Of a stretch of DNA of 64,000 bases, positions 1-9,823 are shown piece after piece (the stretch's first letter is position 1; each line of letters begins with the position of its first letter). The translations under genes and the position numbers were made by a program. Under the pieces are notes generated by a model. It worked only from the letters and a program-made list of their open reading frames with translations, did not search any database and was not told the origin of the DNA. This DNA is from Candidatus Accumulibacter sp. 66-26 (GTDB lineage: Bacteria > Pseudomonadota > Gammaproteobacteria > Burkholderiales > Rhodocyclaceae): NCBI GenBank assembly GCA_001897745.1, contig MKUH01000023.1, positions 62,001-126,000 on the forward strand, read 5' to 3'.

Positions 1-3000
1 GGCGCCGGCCGGCCGTCGGGCTGCGTCACGCGCACCTTCACGCGCGCCGTTTCGCGCGGCCGGTAATCGCTCTTCTCCGGCGTCACCTCGACCTTCAGGC
101 GGAAAGCATCGACGCCGACGTCGAAGCCGGTCAGCCCGAGCTTCCACGCCGGCTTGGCGAGATCGACCATGGCCGTCGCCTGCGGCGGATTCCACCACTC
201 GCGGAACCACGCGGCCGGCTCGCGCCAGCCCCAGCGGAAGAAGGAATACCACTTGAGCGGCTCGACGCGGCCGCGCACGACGAGCACCGAAACGAAGACG
301 TTCGGCCCCCAGTCGCCCTGCACCGGCAGTTCAATCACCGGGTTGAAGCGCGAGAGCGGAACGACGCGGCTGTCGACGATGCCGCCGGCCTCGACCGCGA
401 CCAGCGCCGTCGCGTCGCGGAAGGGCGTGCGCACCTGCAGGCGCGCCGTCTCGCCCGGCGCGTAGCTGCGCTTTTCGGGAATCACGTCGATGCGGTCCTG
501 GTTGCCTGCGGCGAACCAGGCGTCGTCGCCGCCCGCAACCCAGTAGCTGGTGCCGGCGTAGACGGCGTTACCGTCGCGGTCCTTGGTCTCGGCGAGCAGG
601 TAGATGCTGCCCGCCTCGCTGCTGCGCGCGGTGCACGCCAGCTTGCCGCGCGCGTCGCTGCGCCCGCCGCACACTTCGCCGAGGTCGGTGAATTCGGTGT
701 GCTGCTCGAAGGCGTAGAAGCCGCCGACGATGCGCTTGCGGTGCGCGTAGTCGACGCGGCGCTTGGCCGTCACGCGCACCGGCACGTCGGCCAACGGCTT
801 GCCCTGCGTGTCGAGCACGACGACCTCGACGGCGCCGCCCTCCTTCACCGAGACCCAATCCTTGACGCGGATGCCGGCCACGACGGCGGCCGGCCACAGT
901 TCGACGCTGCCGCGCAGCGTCTGGATCTCGCCGTTCGGATCGGCAAAATTCATTTCGGCGTAGAGCTCGCTCGGCCTCTTGACCTTCTGCGTCAGCGGCA
1001 CCGTCAGCCGGCCGGCGCCGGCCTGGTCGAGCGTCACGCGCAGGCGGTCGGCGACCAGCTGCTCGCGCTCGCGCCCGTCGTCGACGGCGAAGGCCGCGCG
1101 GCTCACTTCGTCGAAGTCGACGAGGAAACGGAAGCCTTCGTAGCCCTTGTACTCCGGCCAGCGCGGGCGCAGCGTGGCCGACACCTCGACCGGGACACCC
1201 TTGGCCGCGCCGCCATTGAGAAAGGAGAGGCCGAGCGCGAGCGGCACCGCCTTCGGCGCCACCTGGCGCGGCGGCACGCCCTGCACGCTGCCGCTGAAGA
1301 CCGGCAGGCGGAAATCGGAAACGCGGAACTCGCCGCTGTCGACGCCGCCTTGCGGGCCGCCGCGCAGTTCGACCCGGTAGCTGCCGCGCTTGGCGCCCTC
1401 GGGAATCTTCCAGGCGCTGGTCGCCGCGCCGCGCGCATCCCAGGCCAGCGGCTGGCGAAACTCGTCGTTGCTGCCCTCGTGGCGGATCACCAGCTCGCCC
1501 GGCAGCTGCCGGGCGTCGGGATAGGCGAAGCTGCGGCTGCCGCGCTCGCGCGCGAGATGCTTCATCGACACCGTCTGTCCGGCGCGCAGCAGCGTGCGGT
1601 CGAAGATCGTGTGGATCTTGCGCGCCTCGTATTCGCCCCAGGTCTCGACGCCGAAGCGCCAGGGCTCGACGCCTTCGTTCCAGTCCGAGCGGACGAAGCT
1701 GTAGTCCTCGCCGAGGCGCGCGCTGGCGAACAGGAAGCTGCCTTCGTAGGCATCGTTGGCGTCGCCATTGGCGCCGGGAGCGCCGGCGCAGGGACGTTCG
1801 GTCAGCGCCGCGTCGGCCAGCGCGCGCCCCTGCGCGTCGCTGCGCCCCTGCCAGAGCAGCGTCCCGTCGCACGCCGAGATGCGCACCTCGGCGCCGCTCA
1901 CCGGCTGGCCGCCGTCGAGCGTCGTCACCCAGACCAGCGCGTTGTCGCGCCCGCGCTTCAGGTGCACGGCGAGGTTGGTGACCAGCGCCGACGTGCGCAC
2001 GTACATCGGCTTCGGCGTCGCCAGCAGCGCCGCGCCGAGCAGGCGGCTCTCGATCTCGACGATGTGGTAGCCGGGCTTCTGCAGCGGAATCCCGACCACC
2101 TCGAAGTCGGCGCTGCCGCCGGGCTTCGGCAGTTCACGCCCGCTGACGCCGGCCTTGCCCTTGAGGAAGGACAGCTCGCGCGCGTAGTACGGGTCCTCGA
2201 ACTCTTGCGCGGCGGCCCCCTGCCCGCTCCGCACCTTGCGCGTCTGCCGCTCGAAGCGGGCCAGCGCGCGCATCGCCGCGATCACCTCGGCGTCGTCGCT
2301 CAGGTGCTGGCTGCTGAAACGCTGCGCGCCGGCCGCCGGCAGTTGCAGAGAGGCGACCGGCAGCGCCGCCTCGACATTGCGCAGGGTCACCGGCAGCACG
2401 CCGCCTTCCTTCAATTCGAGAATGCCGAAGGCACCGGGAAACTTGGCGAGCGGCGGCAGCGTGCCGGTGCGCACGCGCAGCGGGAAGTTTGCGGCGTTGG
2501 CGAGCGGGCGCCCGGCCTCGTCTCGAATGCCCTCCTTCGCGCCGCCGGGCAGTTCGATGCGCAGCTCGGCGTTCTGCGGGAAGGGACGGCGGAAGACGAC
2601 CTCGCGCACCGTGTTCTCGCGTGCCGCCTCGCCGTTGCCGGCGTGCGGCGCGCGCACGCCCTCCGGCGTCACGAGGCGAACGCCGGCCGCCAGCTTGCTG
2701 TCAATCGGCGCGGAAAACTCGACGCGCAGGTCGGAGAGCGGCGAGCACGGCGCGGCGGCCTTCTCGCGTTCGCAGCTGAAACTCACGCGGAAAGGCTCGC
2801 GCACGACGTAGGAAAAGCTTTCGCTGCGGCTCGCCGTCGCGCCGTTCTCGGCGGCGACGCCGCGCCCCCATACGAGGCGCATCTTGGCCCCGGCCGGCAG
2901 GCGTTCGCTGCAGGCGACGGCCAGCGTACCGGGCTGCGCGGTGCGGTGCAGGGCGCCGAGGATGTCGCCGCGTTCGCGCTCCGACAGGATGCGCAGCGGG

Positions 3001-3524
3001 ATGCGCTGGCCGACGCCGTCGGCCTCGCACCAGACGTTGCGCTCGACCGACGCGCGCTGCAGCGCGCCGCTCGTTTCGATCAGGAAAGCCTGCTCCTCGT
3101 CGATCGCGCCGCCCGGCCGCGGCACGATCGAGCGCGGCCAGGGGCCGGGCGCGAAAAAGGCGTAGGACGGCTCGCCGAGCACGGCCTCGCCGTTCGCCGC
3201 GCGCAGCTTGGGCGCGAGCCGGAAGTCGCAGCGCTCGCCGGGCTGCAGCGGACGTTCGAGGACGTAGGACCAACTGCGCGCGTCGCTCCAGCGCCCCTTG
3301 CCCTTCACCGCCCCGCAATCGGCCGCGAACGGCGCCGGCGCATCGGGCCGCCCGAGCGCCACCATGTCGGCGGAAAAAACCGCCGTCGCACGCACCGGCT
3401 GCTCGACCTGCCCCTGCGGGCTGAACTGGCGCACGCCGGCCGCGCCGGCCGGTGCGCACAGCAAAAACGCGACGGCCAGCGCACCGCTCAAGCGCAGCGC
3501 GGATGAGATATGAATGAGCGGCAT
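1..3524 (-). CDS. alpha-2-macroglobulin family protein (N-terminal 1174 residues, cut by window edge)
   Basis: Large envelope protein of the bacterial alpha-2-macroglobulin family, whose members are thought to trap proteases in the periplasm. I translated the minus frame from ATG 3524 to the left edge and met no stop, so the gene runs out of the window; family members are often 1500-1900 residues. Residues 1-31 look like a signal peptide (hydrophobic ALAVAFLLCAP, then AGAAG). The cysteine is preceded by LL rather than a lipobox, so secretion by signal peptidase I is more likely than lipidation. The N-terminal part shows the WSYVLERPLQPGERC pattern, followed by long beta-rich MG-type domains and, near the edge, the repeated macroglobulin motif YRPRETARVKV. 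The bait and thioester regions, if present, lie outside, so the thioester or non-thioester class cannot be judged. The upstream neighbour fadD is 433 bases away and looks unrelated. Confidence 0.85.
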   Translation of the reverse strand, partial: MPLIHISSALRLSGALAVAFLLCAPAGAAGVRQFSPQGQVEQPVRATAVFSADMVALGRPDAPAPFAADCGAVKGKGRWSDARSWSYVLERPLQPGERCDFRLAPKLRAANGEAVLGEPSYAFFAPGPWPRSIVPRPGGAIDEEQAFLIETSGALQRASVERNVWCEADGVGQRIPLRILSERERGDILGALHRTAQPGTLAVACSERLPAGAKMRLVWGRGVAAENGATASRSESFSYVVREPFRVSFSCEREKAAAPCSPLSDLRVEFSAPIDSKLAAGVRLVTPEGVRAPHAGNGEAARENTVREVVFRRPFPQNAELRIELPGGAKEGIRDEAGRPLANAANFPLRVRTGTLPPLAKFPGAFGILELKEGGVLPVTLRNVEAALPVASLQLPAAGAQRFSSQHLSDDAEVIAAMRALARFERQTRKVRSGQGAAAQEFEDPYYARELSFLKGKAGVSGRELPKPGGSADFEVVGIPLQKPGYHIVEIESRLLGAALLATPKPMYVRTSALVTNLAVHLKRGRDNALVWVTTLDGGQPVSGAEVRISACDGTLLWQGRSDAQGRALADAALTERPCAGAPGANGDANDAYEGSFLFASARLGEDYSFVRSDWNEGVEPWRFGVETWGEYEARKIHTIFDRTLLRAGQTVSMKHLARERGSRSFAYPDARQLPGELVIRHEGSNDEFRQPLAWDARGAATSAWKIPEGAKRGSYRVELRGGPQGGVDSGEFRVSDFRLPVFSGSVQGVPPRQVAPKAVPLALGLSFLNGGAAKGVPVEVSATLRPRWPEYKGYEGFRFLVDFDEVSRAAFAVDDGREREQLVADRLRVTLDQAGAGRLTVPLTQKVKRPSELYAEMNFADPNGEIQTLRGSVELWPAAVVAGIRVKDWVSVKEGGAVEVVVLDTQGKPLADVPVRVTAKRRVDYAHRKRIVGGFYAFEQHTEFTDLGEVCGGRSDARGKLACTARSSEAGSIYLLAETKDRDGNAVYAGTSYWVAGGDDAWFAAGNQDRIDVIPEKRSYAPGETARLQVRTPFRDATALVAVEAGGIVDSRVVPLSRFNPVIELPVQGDWGPNVFVSVLVVRGRVEPLKWYSFFRWGWREPAAWFREWWNPPQATAMVDLAKPAWKLGLTGFDVGVDAFRLKVEVTPEKSDYRPRETARVKVRVTQPDGRPA

Positions 3525-3853
3525 GCGGCTACCTCGAAGGAAAGGAGACGTAGGAAAGGGAAGATCCCGGACGCGTGAATTATCCCATGCTCGATGAATG
3601 GAAACATTCCAGGCCGCGCGCAAGAAACGAAGGCCCGGCGCGCTCGCCTCGGAGCGATCGGGAAGGGGGTCGCCCGGCGCGAGTGCGCGACGGCGCTGCG
3701 ACATGCCGGCCCGGGAGCAGCCCCGGAAAGCCGGGCAACGCGGCATCGGGGAACATCCGGAGAATGTCCGGCGCGCTCCGCGCTTCACCCGGAGCGCGCG
3801 GCGCGGAAAGAAGAAGGCAAGCGAGAAAGCGGCGAAAAACTACGCACAATATC

Positions 3854-3862
3854 TGTGGATAA
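3854..3862 (-). promoter_or_regulatory. single consensus DnaA box
   Basis: Reads TTATCCACA on the minus strand, a perfect match to the DnaA-box consensus. It is isolated: I see no second box, AT-rich unwinding element or dnaA/dnaN/gidA context, so it is not an origin. It may be a titration or regulatory site, or chance. Confidence 0.4.
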
Positions 3863-3881
3863 ACCTGTGCGGAGCTTGTGC

Positions 3882-3942
3882 GGGGAAGGGGAAAAACCTT
3901 CCCCGCCAAAGCGTTGCGGCAGCCGCCCGGAAAACGGGCGGC
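3882..3942 (-). terminator. probable terminator hairpins after fadD
   Basis: Sixteen bases past the fadD stop the minus strand forms an 8-bp GC hairpin (GCCGCCCG / CGGGCGGC, arms 3922-3929 and 3935-3942, loop TTTTC). A second 8-bp hairpin (GGGGAAGG / CCTTCCCC, 3882-3904) with a T-rich loop follows. Neither has a good U-tract directly after the stem, so Rho may be needed. Confidence 0.5.
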
Positions 3943-3957
3943 CTCGTTGCGGCGGGC

Positions 3958-5634
3958 TCAGGCGCCAGCGGTCGCGCTGTCGCGCAGGGCGCGACGCAGG
4001 ATTTTGCCGACGTTGGTCTTCGGCAACTCGTCGCGGAACTCGACGTAGTGCGGCACCTTGTAGCCGGTCAGGCTGTCGCGGCAGTGCGCGATGATCGCCT
4101 CGGCCGTCAGCTTGGGATCCTTGCGCACGACGAAGATCTTCACCGCCTCGCCGGACTTCTCGTTCGGCACGCCGATCGCCGCGACCTCGAGCACGCCCGG
4201 ATGGAGCGCGACGACGTCCTCGACCTCGTTCGGATAGACGTTGAAGCCGGACACCAGGATCATGTCCTTCTTGCGGTCGACGATGCGCAGGAAGCCCTTC
4301 TCGTCCATCACCGCGACGTCGCCGGTGCGCAGGAAGCCGTCCGCCATGAAGACCTTGGCAGTTTCTTCCGGGCGATTGTAGTAGCCCTTCATGACCTGCG
4401 GGCCGCGCACGCACAGTTCGCCCGGCTGCCCGAGCGGCTGGTCGACGCCCTCGTCGTCGCGGATCGCGACTTCGGTCGAACCGACCGGCAGGCCGATCGC
4501 GCCGTTGTACTCGGGAATGTTCAGCGGATTGATGGTGACCGCCGGCGAGGTTTCGGTCAGGCCGTAGGCTTCGATCAGCGGCTTGCCGGTGACTTTCTTC
4601 CACTTCTCGGCGACCGCCTTCTGCACCGCCATGCCGCCGCCCAACGTGACCTTCAGCTTGCTGAAATCGAGCGCGGCGAAGGCGTCGTTGTTGAGCAGCG
4701 CGTTGAACAGCGTATTGACGCCGATCAGCACGGTGAAGGGGTATTTGCCGAGTTCGGCGACGAAGCCGGGAATGTCGCGCGGATTGGTGATCAGCACGTT
4801 GGTCGCGCCGATCTTGAGGAAGGTGAAGCAGTTCGCCGTGAGCGCGAAGATGTGATAGAGCGGCAGCGCGGTGATGACGACTTCCGAGCCTTCCTGCACG
4901 GCCGGCTTGATCCACGCGTGCGCCTGCGCCAGGTTGGCGAGGATGTTGCGATGCGTGAGCATGGCGCCCTTGGAGACGCCGGTGGTCCCGCCCGTGTATT
5001 GCAGGAAGGCGAGGTCCTCCTGGAGGACCGGCACCGGAACGAAGGCGGCCGCAGCGCCCTTGCTCAGCGCGCTGTTGAAATTGACGGCGCGCGGCAGGTT
5101 CCACGACGGGACCATTTTCTTCACGTACTTGACGACGAAGTTGACGATGGCGCCCTTGGGGAAGCCGAGCAGGTCGCCCATGCGCGCCATGACGACGTGC
5201 TTGACCGGCGTGCGGGCGATCGTTTCCTCCAGCGTATGCGCGAAATTCTCGAGGATGACGATGGCCTCGGCGCCGGAGTCCTTCAGTTGATGCTCGAGTT
5301 CGCGCGGGGTGTACAGCGGATTGCAGTTGACCACGACGTAGCCGGCGCGCAGGGCGCCGAGCATGCACACCGGGTACTGCAGGACGTTCGGCATCATGAT
5401 CGCGATGCGCGTTCCCCGCGCCAGCTTGAGCACCGACTGCAGGTAGGCGGCGAAGTCGCGCGACAGCTTGTCGAGTTCGCCGTAGGTCAGTTGGCCGCCC
5501 ATGTTGATGTAGGCGACGCGGTCGCGATACTGCGCGACGCTCTTCTCGAACAACTCGCCGAGCGACTGGAACTCGCTCAGATCGATTTCCGCGGGAACTC
5601 CCTCCTGGTAGCTGCGCAGCCAGATCTTGTCCAT
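3958..5634 (-). CDS. fadD: long-chain-fatty-acid--CoA ligase FadD
   Basis: Activates free fatty acids to acyl-CoA with ATP (acyl-AMP intermediate), feeding beta-oxidation or lipid synthesis at the inner membrane face. At 558 residues it has the usual FadD length. The ANL-superfamily motifs are in order: P-loop [10 protein letters not shown] (214-223), YGLTETSP (357-364), the adenylation signature around GYYNRPEET and FLRTGDVAV (417-442), [16 protein letters not shown] (453-468) and the C-terminal catalytic lysine in NVGKILRR (541-548). The start is supported by a strong AGGAGGAG site six bases before ATG. It is followed by hairpins, so it is probably monocistronic; the CBS-domain gene lies 126 bases upstream. 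In this window it could supply acyl-CoA to the wax-ester genes at 21-38 kb, which is an inference. Confidence 0.96.
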   Translation of the reverse strand: MDKIWLRSYQEGVPAEIDLSEFQSLGELFEKSVAQYRDRVAYINMGGQLTYGELDKLSRDFAAYLQSVLKLARGTRIAIMMPNVLQYPVCMLGALRAGYVVVNCNPLYTPRELEHQLKDSGAEAIVILENFAHTLEETIARTPVKHVVMARMGDLLGFPKGAIVNFVVKYVKKMVPSWNLPRAVNFNSALSKGAAAAFVPVPVLQEDLAFLQYTGGTTGVSKGAMLTHRNILANLAQAHAWIKPAVQEGSEVVITALPLYHIFALTANCFTFLKIGATNVLITNPRDIPGFVAELGKYPFTVLIGVNTLFNALLNNDAFAALDFSKLKVTLGGGMAVQKAVAEKWKKVTGKPLIEAYGLTETSPAVTINPLNIPEYNGAIGLPVGSTEVAIRDDEGVDQPLGQPGELCVRGPQVMKGYYNRPEETAKVFMADGFLRTGDVAVMDEKGFLRIVDRKKDMILVSGFNVYPNEVEDVVALHPGVLEVAAIGVPNEKSGEAVKIFVVRKDPKLTAEAIIAHCRDSLTGYKVPHYVEFRDELPKTNVGKILRRALRDSATAGA

Positions 5635-5760
5635 TGCTTCTCCTCCTGAGTTACTGGGCTTATATAGGTTGTCTTGTCGTGAGCCAGCGATCGGGTTTTC
5701 GTTATCGCGCGCGCATCTGTGGCGCGTCGTCGTGTGCGGGCGCCTGCCGCCCGCGGGGGG

Positions 5761-6213
5761 TCATTCCGGCCCTTTTTCTCCTTCGGGCCAGTTGCGAATG
5801 TAGTTCTTGAGCATGCGGTTCTCGAAGCTCTGCTCTTCGAGCACGGCCTTCGCCACGTCGAGGAAGGAAATGACGCCCATCAGCGTCGTACCGTCCATCA
5901 CCGGAAGATAGCGGGAATGTTTTTCGATCATCAGGCGGCGCAGATCGTCGACTTCCATGTCGGGCGCGACCGTCACCGGATCGGAAACCATCACGTCGCC
6001 GACCAGGACCGACTCCGGCCCGCCCTTGTGCGCATTGACCGCTTGCAGCACCTCGCGGAAGGTGAGCATGCCGGCCATCTTGCCGCCGCTCATGACGACC
6101 AGAGAACCGACGTCGTTCTCGGCCATCGCCGCTACCGCCGCGCTCAGCTGCTGCTGCGGCGACGCGGTGAATAGCGCCGACCCCTTGACGCGCAAAATTT
6201 CCCGCACTTGCAT
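5761..6213 (-). CDS. CBS-domain protein
   Basis: Stand-alone pair of CBS domains (150 residues), the module that binds adenosyl nucleotides and usually regulates a partner protein. The first repeat (residues about 1-60) carries LSAAVAAMAENDVGSLVV and the second (about 70-130) VAPDMEVDDLRRLMIEKHSRYLPVMDG, ending GVISFLDVAKAV. A short acidic, aromatic tail (NWPEGEKGPE) follows. I chose the ATG at 6213 because the protein then begins directly with the CBS fold (MQVREILRVKG) and is preceded by an AAGGGGA ribosome site; the longer frame upstream runs into addA. The ligand and partner cannot be told from the sequence. It lies between addA and fadD on the same strand, with gaps of 145 and 126 bases. 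Confidence 0.9.
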   Translation of the reverse strand: MQVREILRVKGSALFTASPQQQLSAAVAAMAENDVGSLVVMSGGKMAGMLTFREVLQAVNAHKGGPESVLVGDVMVSDPVTVAPDMEVDDLRRLMIEKHSRYLPVMDGTTLMGVISFLDVAKAVLEEQSFENRMLKNYIRNWPEGEKGPE

Positions 6214-6320
6214 GGTGATCCCCTTGTTTTTGTATGCCCGGCTTGCCCGGGTCGTCTCTGACCGCCAGATGTTATTCGATCCGGCCGGTTTGCGAAAGTG
6301 GCGAAAGCAGGGAAAAAGCG

Positions 6321-6354
6321 GCGAAAAATCGCGCTGGAACGCGCGAAAAATCGC
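6321..6354 (-). terminator. hairpin/direct-repeat element after addA
   Basis: Just past the addA stop the 12-mer GCGATTTTTCGC (minus strand) occurs twice, at 6321-6332 and 6343-6354, exactly 22 bases apart. Each copy is itself a small inverted repeat (GCGA-N4-TCGC). Between them the minus strand folds CGCGC-GTTCCA-GCGCG followed by ATTTTTC, which could act as an intrinsic terminator for addA. The repeated half-sites could equally be an operator for the CBS-domain gene. Confidence 0.4.
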
Positions 6355-6358
6355 CGAT

Positions 6359-9300
6359 TCAGCAGACTTCGAGCAGGTTCGCGTCGGCGAAGACGAGCGC
6401 GCCGCGCACCGTGCGTCCGGGGAAGACCGCCGCCACCGTCCGGCAGTAGTCCTCGACCTGCGCGCGATAGGCGTCGAGGCGCGCGGTGTCGCGCGTCGAA
6501 CTCTTGTAGTCGAGCACCCACAGTGCACCGTCGCCGCTGTCGCCATTGCCGCTGCCGGCGACTTCATCGACTCCGCTGAACTCGACCAAGCGATCAAGGC
6601 GGCGCAGCCCGCCGTCGGCGCCGGACAACTCGACTTCGTTCCAGGCGCGCCGGAACTGCGTCGGATCGAAGAAGCGGCGCAACTCCGGCGCCGCGAGCAG
6701 GCGCTCGGCGACCGGCAGGACGCGCCGGTAATCGGCGTCGGCAAAACCAAGCGCGCGCCACCAGCCGTCGGTCGCCGCACGCCCGGTGCGCCGTTCGAGC
6801 AAGGCATGCAGGAGGATGCCGAAACGCTCGGCCGCATCCGGCGCCGCGCGCCGCTCGCCGATGCGCGGCAACGGCAGGGCCGGCGCGTCCGGCGACGGAA
6901 CGACAGGGGCTTGCGGATCGGCCGCAGCGGCCGGCGCGGCGGCGACGGCGAATTCATCGCCGTGCGCGAGCGGCGCGTCGAGCCGCGCGAGCGCCGCTTC
7001 GAGCCGGCGGTAGGGCGTGCGCTCATTGTCGCGCGTGCCGGCGATGCCGCTCGCCATGAAAATCTGCCGGGCGCGCGTGATCGCCACGTAGAGCAGGTTC
7101 AGCTCCTCGCGCTCGGCCGCCGCCGCCTCGGCGTCGAACAGCGGCTGACGGGCGCGGCCGCGCTCGGCCAAACGCCCGAAAAAGGAGAAGTGCTGCGGCG
7201 CCGCCTCGGCCGGCGGCCAGTCGACGATCACGTCCCAGGCCTCCTCGCCGCGCGGCGCGGCATGCGCGTCGAGCAGCCAGACGAGCGGCGCCTCCAGCCC
7301 CTTGGCGCCGTGGATGGTGAGGATGCGCACGCGGCCGCTGTCAGCCGTATGCGCATCGCCCTCGATGGCACCTTCGTCGGGTGCATCGCCGGCGTCGGCG
7401 TCGCGCAGGTCGCGCAGTTCGTCGATGAAGCGCGGCAGGCTCGGATAGCGCCCGCCGCCCTGATCGAGCGCGAGCAGCAGCAGCGCGCGCAGGTTGGCCT
7501 CGACGCCGGCATACGTGGCGGGCGGCACGGCCAGCCGGTAGCGCGCGAGCACCTCGCCCTCGGCATAGATGCGGTCGAGCAGGTCGTGCGCCGGCAGGCG
7601 GTCGGCGGCCCCCCGCCAGCCAGTCAGCAGGCGCGCGGCGCGTGCGAGGTGCGGCGAGGCCTCGCCGGCTGCGGCCAGCGCCTCCAGCCTGGGCCACCAG
7701 CCTGTCTCGCGGCGCGCCGCAAGCGCCAGCAAATCTTCGTCGGTACACGCGAAAACCGGCGAGCGCAGGGCGTGCGCAAGCTGCAGGTCGGCCGCCGGCA
7801 GGATCAGGAATTCGAGCAGCGCGACGACGTCGCACGCTTCGAGCGTGCCGAGCAGGCCGCCGCGCGAGGCGGCGTCGAAGGGGATGCCGGCGGCGCTCAG
7901 CGCGCGCTCGTACTCGGCGAGCCGCGTGCGGCTGCGCGCGAGCAGCATGACGTCGCCGTAGCGCAGCGCGCGCGTGCCGCCCGCCTTGTCGTCGATCTGC
8001 CAGATGCCGACCATGGCGCGCAGGCGCTCGGCCAGGCGCTCGGCCTCGCGCCGACGGCGCGAGTCGACCGGTTCGCTGTCGGCCTCGCGCAGCGGATCGC
8101 GCAGGCCGGCGCGCGGCGCGTCCGCCACGGCGCTTTCGGCGCTCGCCGCATCACCCGCCTGCCCTTCCCCCTCTTCCGCGCCGCATAGCGGCAGCAGCTC
8201 GACACGGCCGGGCAGCGCGCCGGCCAGCGACTCCTGCTCGCGGAAGGGGCGGAAGGTCGCCTCTTCGAGGAACAGCGAGTTGACCACGTCGATGATAGCC
8301 TGCGCGTTGCGCCGCGTGGCGTCCTGCTCGCAGCGCGCGGCGCCGAACTCGCGCGCCAGGAAATCGGCGGCGGCGGCGAACAGGCGCGGCTCGGCGCGCC
8401 GGAAGCGATAGATCGACTGCTTCGGGTCGCCGACCAGGAAGACGCACGGACGAGCGCCGTCCGAATAGGCGCCGAGCCAGGCGAGCAGGATCTGCCATTG
8501 CAGCGGGTTGGTGTCCTGGAACTCGTCGAGCAGGACGTGCCGGTAGCGCGTGTCGAGGCGGGCCTGCACGAACGCCGCCGTCGCCTCGTCGCGCAGCAGC
8601 TGCAGGACGCGCCATTCGGCGTCGACGAAGTCGATCTGCCGGCGCGCCGCCTTGTACGCGTCGACGTGCGCGAGGAAAGCACGCAGGACGACGCCGATGC
8701 GCCGGTTGAAGGCGTAGGCGCGCTCCTCGCACTGGCGTGCCAGACAGTCGAGAAGACGGGCGCCGAGGCGGGCGTGCAGGTCGAGAAAGCGCGCCGCGCC
8801 GTCGGCGCCGAAGCGCTTGTCGAGCGTCTTCGACGGCTTGCGCGCGCGCAGGGTGCCGCTCGCCGTGAGCAGGGCCGAACAGAGGCCGGCGAGACGCTGC
8901 GCCAGCGCATCCGCAGACGTATCGGCCGGCGCATCGGCGAGCGCCGCGGCCAGTTTCTGCGCGAGACCGCGGTCGGTGTCGAGCTCGCTCATTTCGAGCA
9001 GGCCGAGGTAGGCGTGGAAATCCCCGGCCCAGCCGGCGACGAAGAAATCGTCCAACGCCGTCGCGACCTCGCCGACGCCGAGCCGCCCGCGCAGCTCGTC
9101 AAGCACGCGCGGCAACACATCGTCGGCCCCGCCGCCGTCCGCATCGCCGGCGCAGGCCAGCCACTCGGCGCGCCGCTCGAAACCGCGCCGCACCAGTCGC
9201 CGCGTCGCGTCGAGCCCGGCCTCGGCGAGCAGCCAGACGAAGTCCTGCGCCAGCGCGGCGCGCTCGTCGGCCGCCTGCGCCGCGGCGTCCTCTTGCTCAT

Positions 9301-9823
9301 CTTCGCCCGCATCGGCCGCCGGCACGGCCCCGTCCTTCAGCGCCGCCGCGAAGGACTGCCACCATTCGTCGAACTGCCGCGACCCCGCGTCGGCGAGCGT
9401 CGCGCCGGCCAGGTTGGACGACAGCGGCGCCGCGTCGACGAGCTGCAGGAACCAGCCGTGGAAGGTATTCACGGCGAGTCCCGGCTGCGCGCCGACCACC
9501 CGCTCGTAGAGCGCGCGGGCGCGGCGCAGCGTGTCGCCGTCGGCGGCGATGCCGCGCTCGGCGAGGAACTGTCCGACTTCGGCGTCGTCGCGCGTGGCGA
9601 GCAGGCGCAGCCAGTCGACGACGCGTTCCTCGATCTCGCGCGCCGCCTTGCGCGTGAAGGTGATCGCCAGGATTTCGCCGGGCGCCGCGCCGGCCAGCAG
9701 CAGGCGCACGATGCGCGAGGCGAGCAGCCAGGTCTTGCCGCTCCCGGCGCAGGCCTCGACGACGACGCTGCGCGCCGGATCGAGGGCCACTGCGACGAGG
9801 CCGTTTCCGCGCTCAGCCAACAT
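6359..9823 (-). CDS. addA: AddA/RecB-like UvrD-family helicase-nuclease
   Basis: Helicase subunit of an AddAB-type double-strand-break repair complex, which unwinds and resects DNA ends for RecA (1154 residues). Superfamily 1 motifs are clear: Walker A ACAGSGKT (24-31), motif Ia AITFTRKAA, the Walker B motif LDEFQDTNPLQW, GDPKQSIYRFR, and near the end of the helicase VRILTIHGAKGLEAPLVWLLD and LLYVAITRARQ. A C-terminal RecB-type nuclease domain follows, with RFGILLHALLE and the active-site strand WVLDYKSS. Its ATG overlaps the end of the upstream nuclease gene by 11 bases, so the two are translationally coupled. Distinguishing AddA from RecB rests on the partner, which is AddB-like; no recC or recD is seen. 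Hairpins follow the stop codon. Confidence 0.9.
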   Translation of the reverse strand: MLAERGNGLVAVALDPARSVVVEACAGSGKTWLLASRIVRLLLAGAAPGEILAITFTRKAAREIEERVVDWLRLLATRDDAEVGQFLAERGIAADGDTLRRARALYERVVGAQPGLAVNTFHGWFLQLVDAAPLSSNLAGATLADAGSRQFDEWWQSFAAALKDGAVPAADAGEDEQEDAAAQAADERAALAQDFVWLLAEAGLDATRRLVRRGFERRAEWLACAGDADGGGADDVLPRVLDELRGRLGVGEVATALDDFFVAGWAGDFHAYLGLLEMSELDTDRGLAQKLAAALADAPADTSADALAQRLAGLCSALLTASGTLRARKPSKTLDKRFGADGAARFLDLHARLGARLLDCLARQCEERAYAFNRRIGVVLRAFLAHVDAYKAARRQIDFVDAEWRVLQLLRDEATAAFVQARLDTRYRHVLLDEFQDTNPLQWQILLAWLGAYSDGARPCVFLVGDPKQSIYRFRRAEPRLFAAAADFLAREFGAARCEQDATRRNAQAIIDVVNSLFLEEATFRPFREQESLAGALPGRVELLPLCGAEEGEGQAGDAASAESAVADAPRAGLRDPLREADSEPVDSRRRREAERLAERLRAMVGIWQIDDKAGGTRALRYGDVMLLARSRTRLAEYERALSAAGIPFDAASRGGLLGTLEACDVVALLEFLILPAADLQLAHALRSPVFACTDEDLLALAARRETGWWPRLEALAAAGEASPHLARAARLLTGWRGAADRLPAHDLLDRIYAEGEVLARYRLAVPPATYAGVEANLRALLLLALDQGGGRYPSLPRFIDELRDLRDADAGDAPDEGAIEGDAHTADSGRVRILTIHGAKGLEAPLVWLLDAHAAPRGEEAWDVIVDWPPAEAAPQHFSFFGRLAERGRARQPLFDAEAAAAEREELNLLYVAITRARQIFMASGIAGTRDNERTPYRRLEAALARLDAPLAHGDEFAVAAAPAAAADPQAPVVPSPDAPALPLPRIGERRAAPDAAERFGILLHALLERRTGRAATDGWWRALGFADADYRRVLPVAERLLAAPELRRFFDPTQFRRAWNEVELSGADGGLRRLDRLVEFSGVDEVAGSGNGDSGDGALWVLDYKSSTRDTARLDAYRAQVEDYCRTVAAVFPGRTVRGALVFADANLLEVC

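Larger units (their letters stand above)
3525..3957. other. intergenic region without a credible gene
   Basis: This 433-base gap separates the macroglobulin start from the fadD stop. Open frames here lack family resemblance and ribosome sites. It holds one perfect DnaA-box sequence, a GC-rich hairpin (10-bp arms 3771-3780 and 3790-3799, loop of 9) and two hairpins just past fadD. Promoter elements for the macroglobulin gene should lie at its left end, but I could not identify them convincingly. Confidence 0.6.

Noticed and set aside
699-3506. Open frame of 935 codons on the plus strand at the left edge
   Set aside because: Antisense to the macroglobulin gene, which has a signal peptide and macroglobulin motifs in the opposite strand; the plus frame reads as low-complexity shadow.
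3840-3870. Possible replication origin because of the DnaA box
   Set aside because: Only one box, no AT-rich unwinding region and no dnaA, dnaN or gid genes nearby.
3571-3909. Several overlapping short frames between the macroglobulin gene and fadD
   Set aside because: No ribosome sites or family similarity, and all frames are equally open because of base composition.
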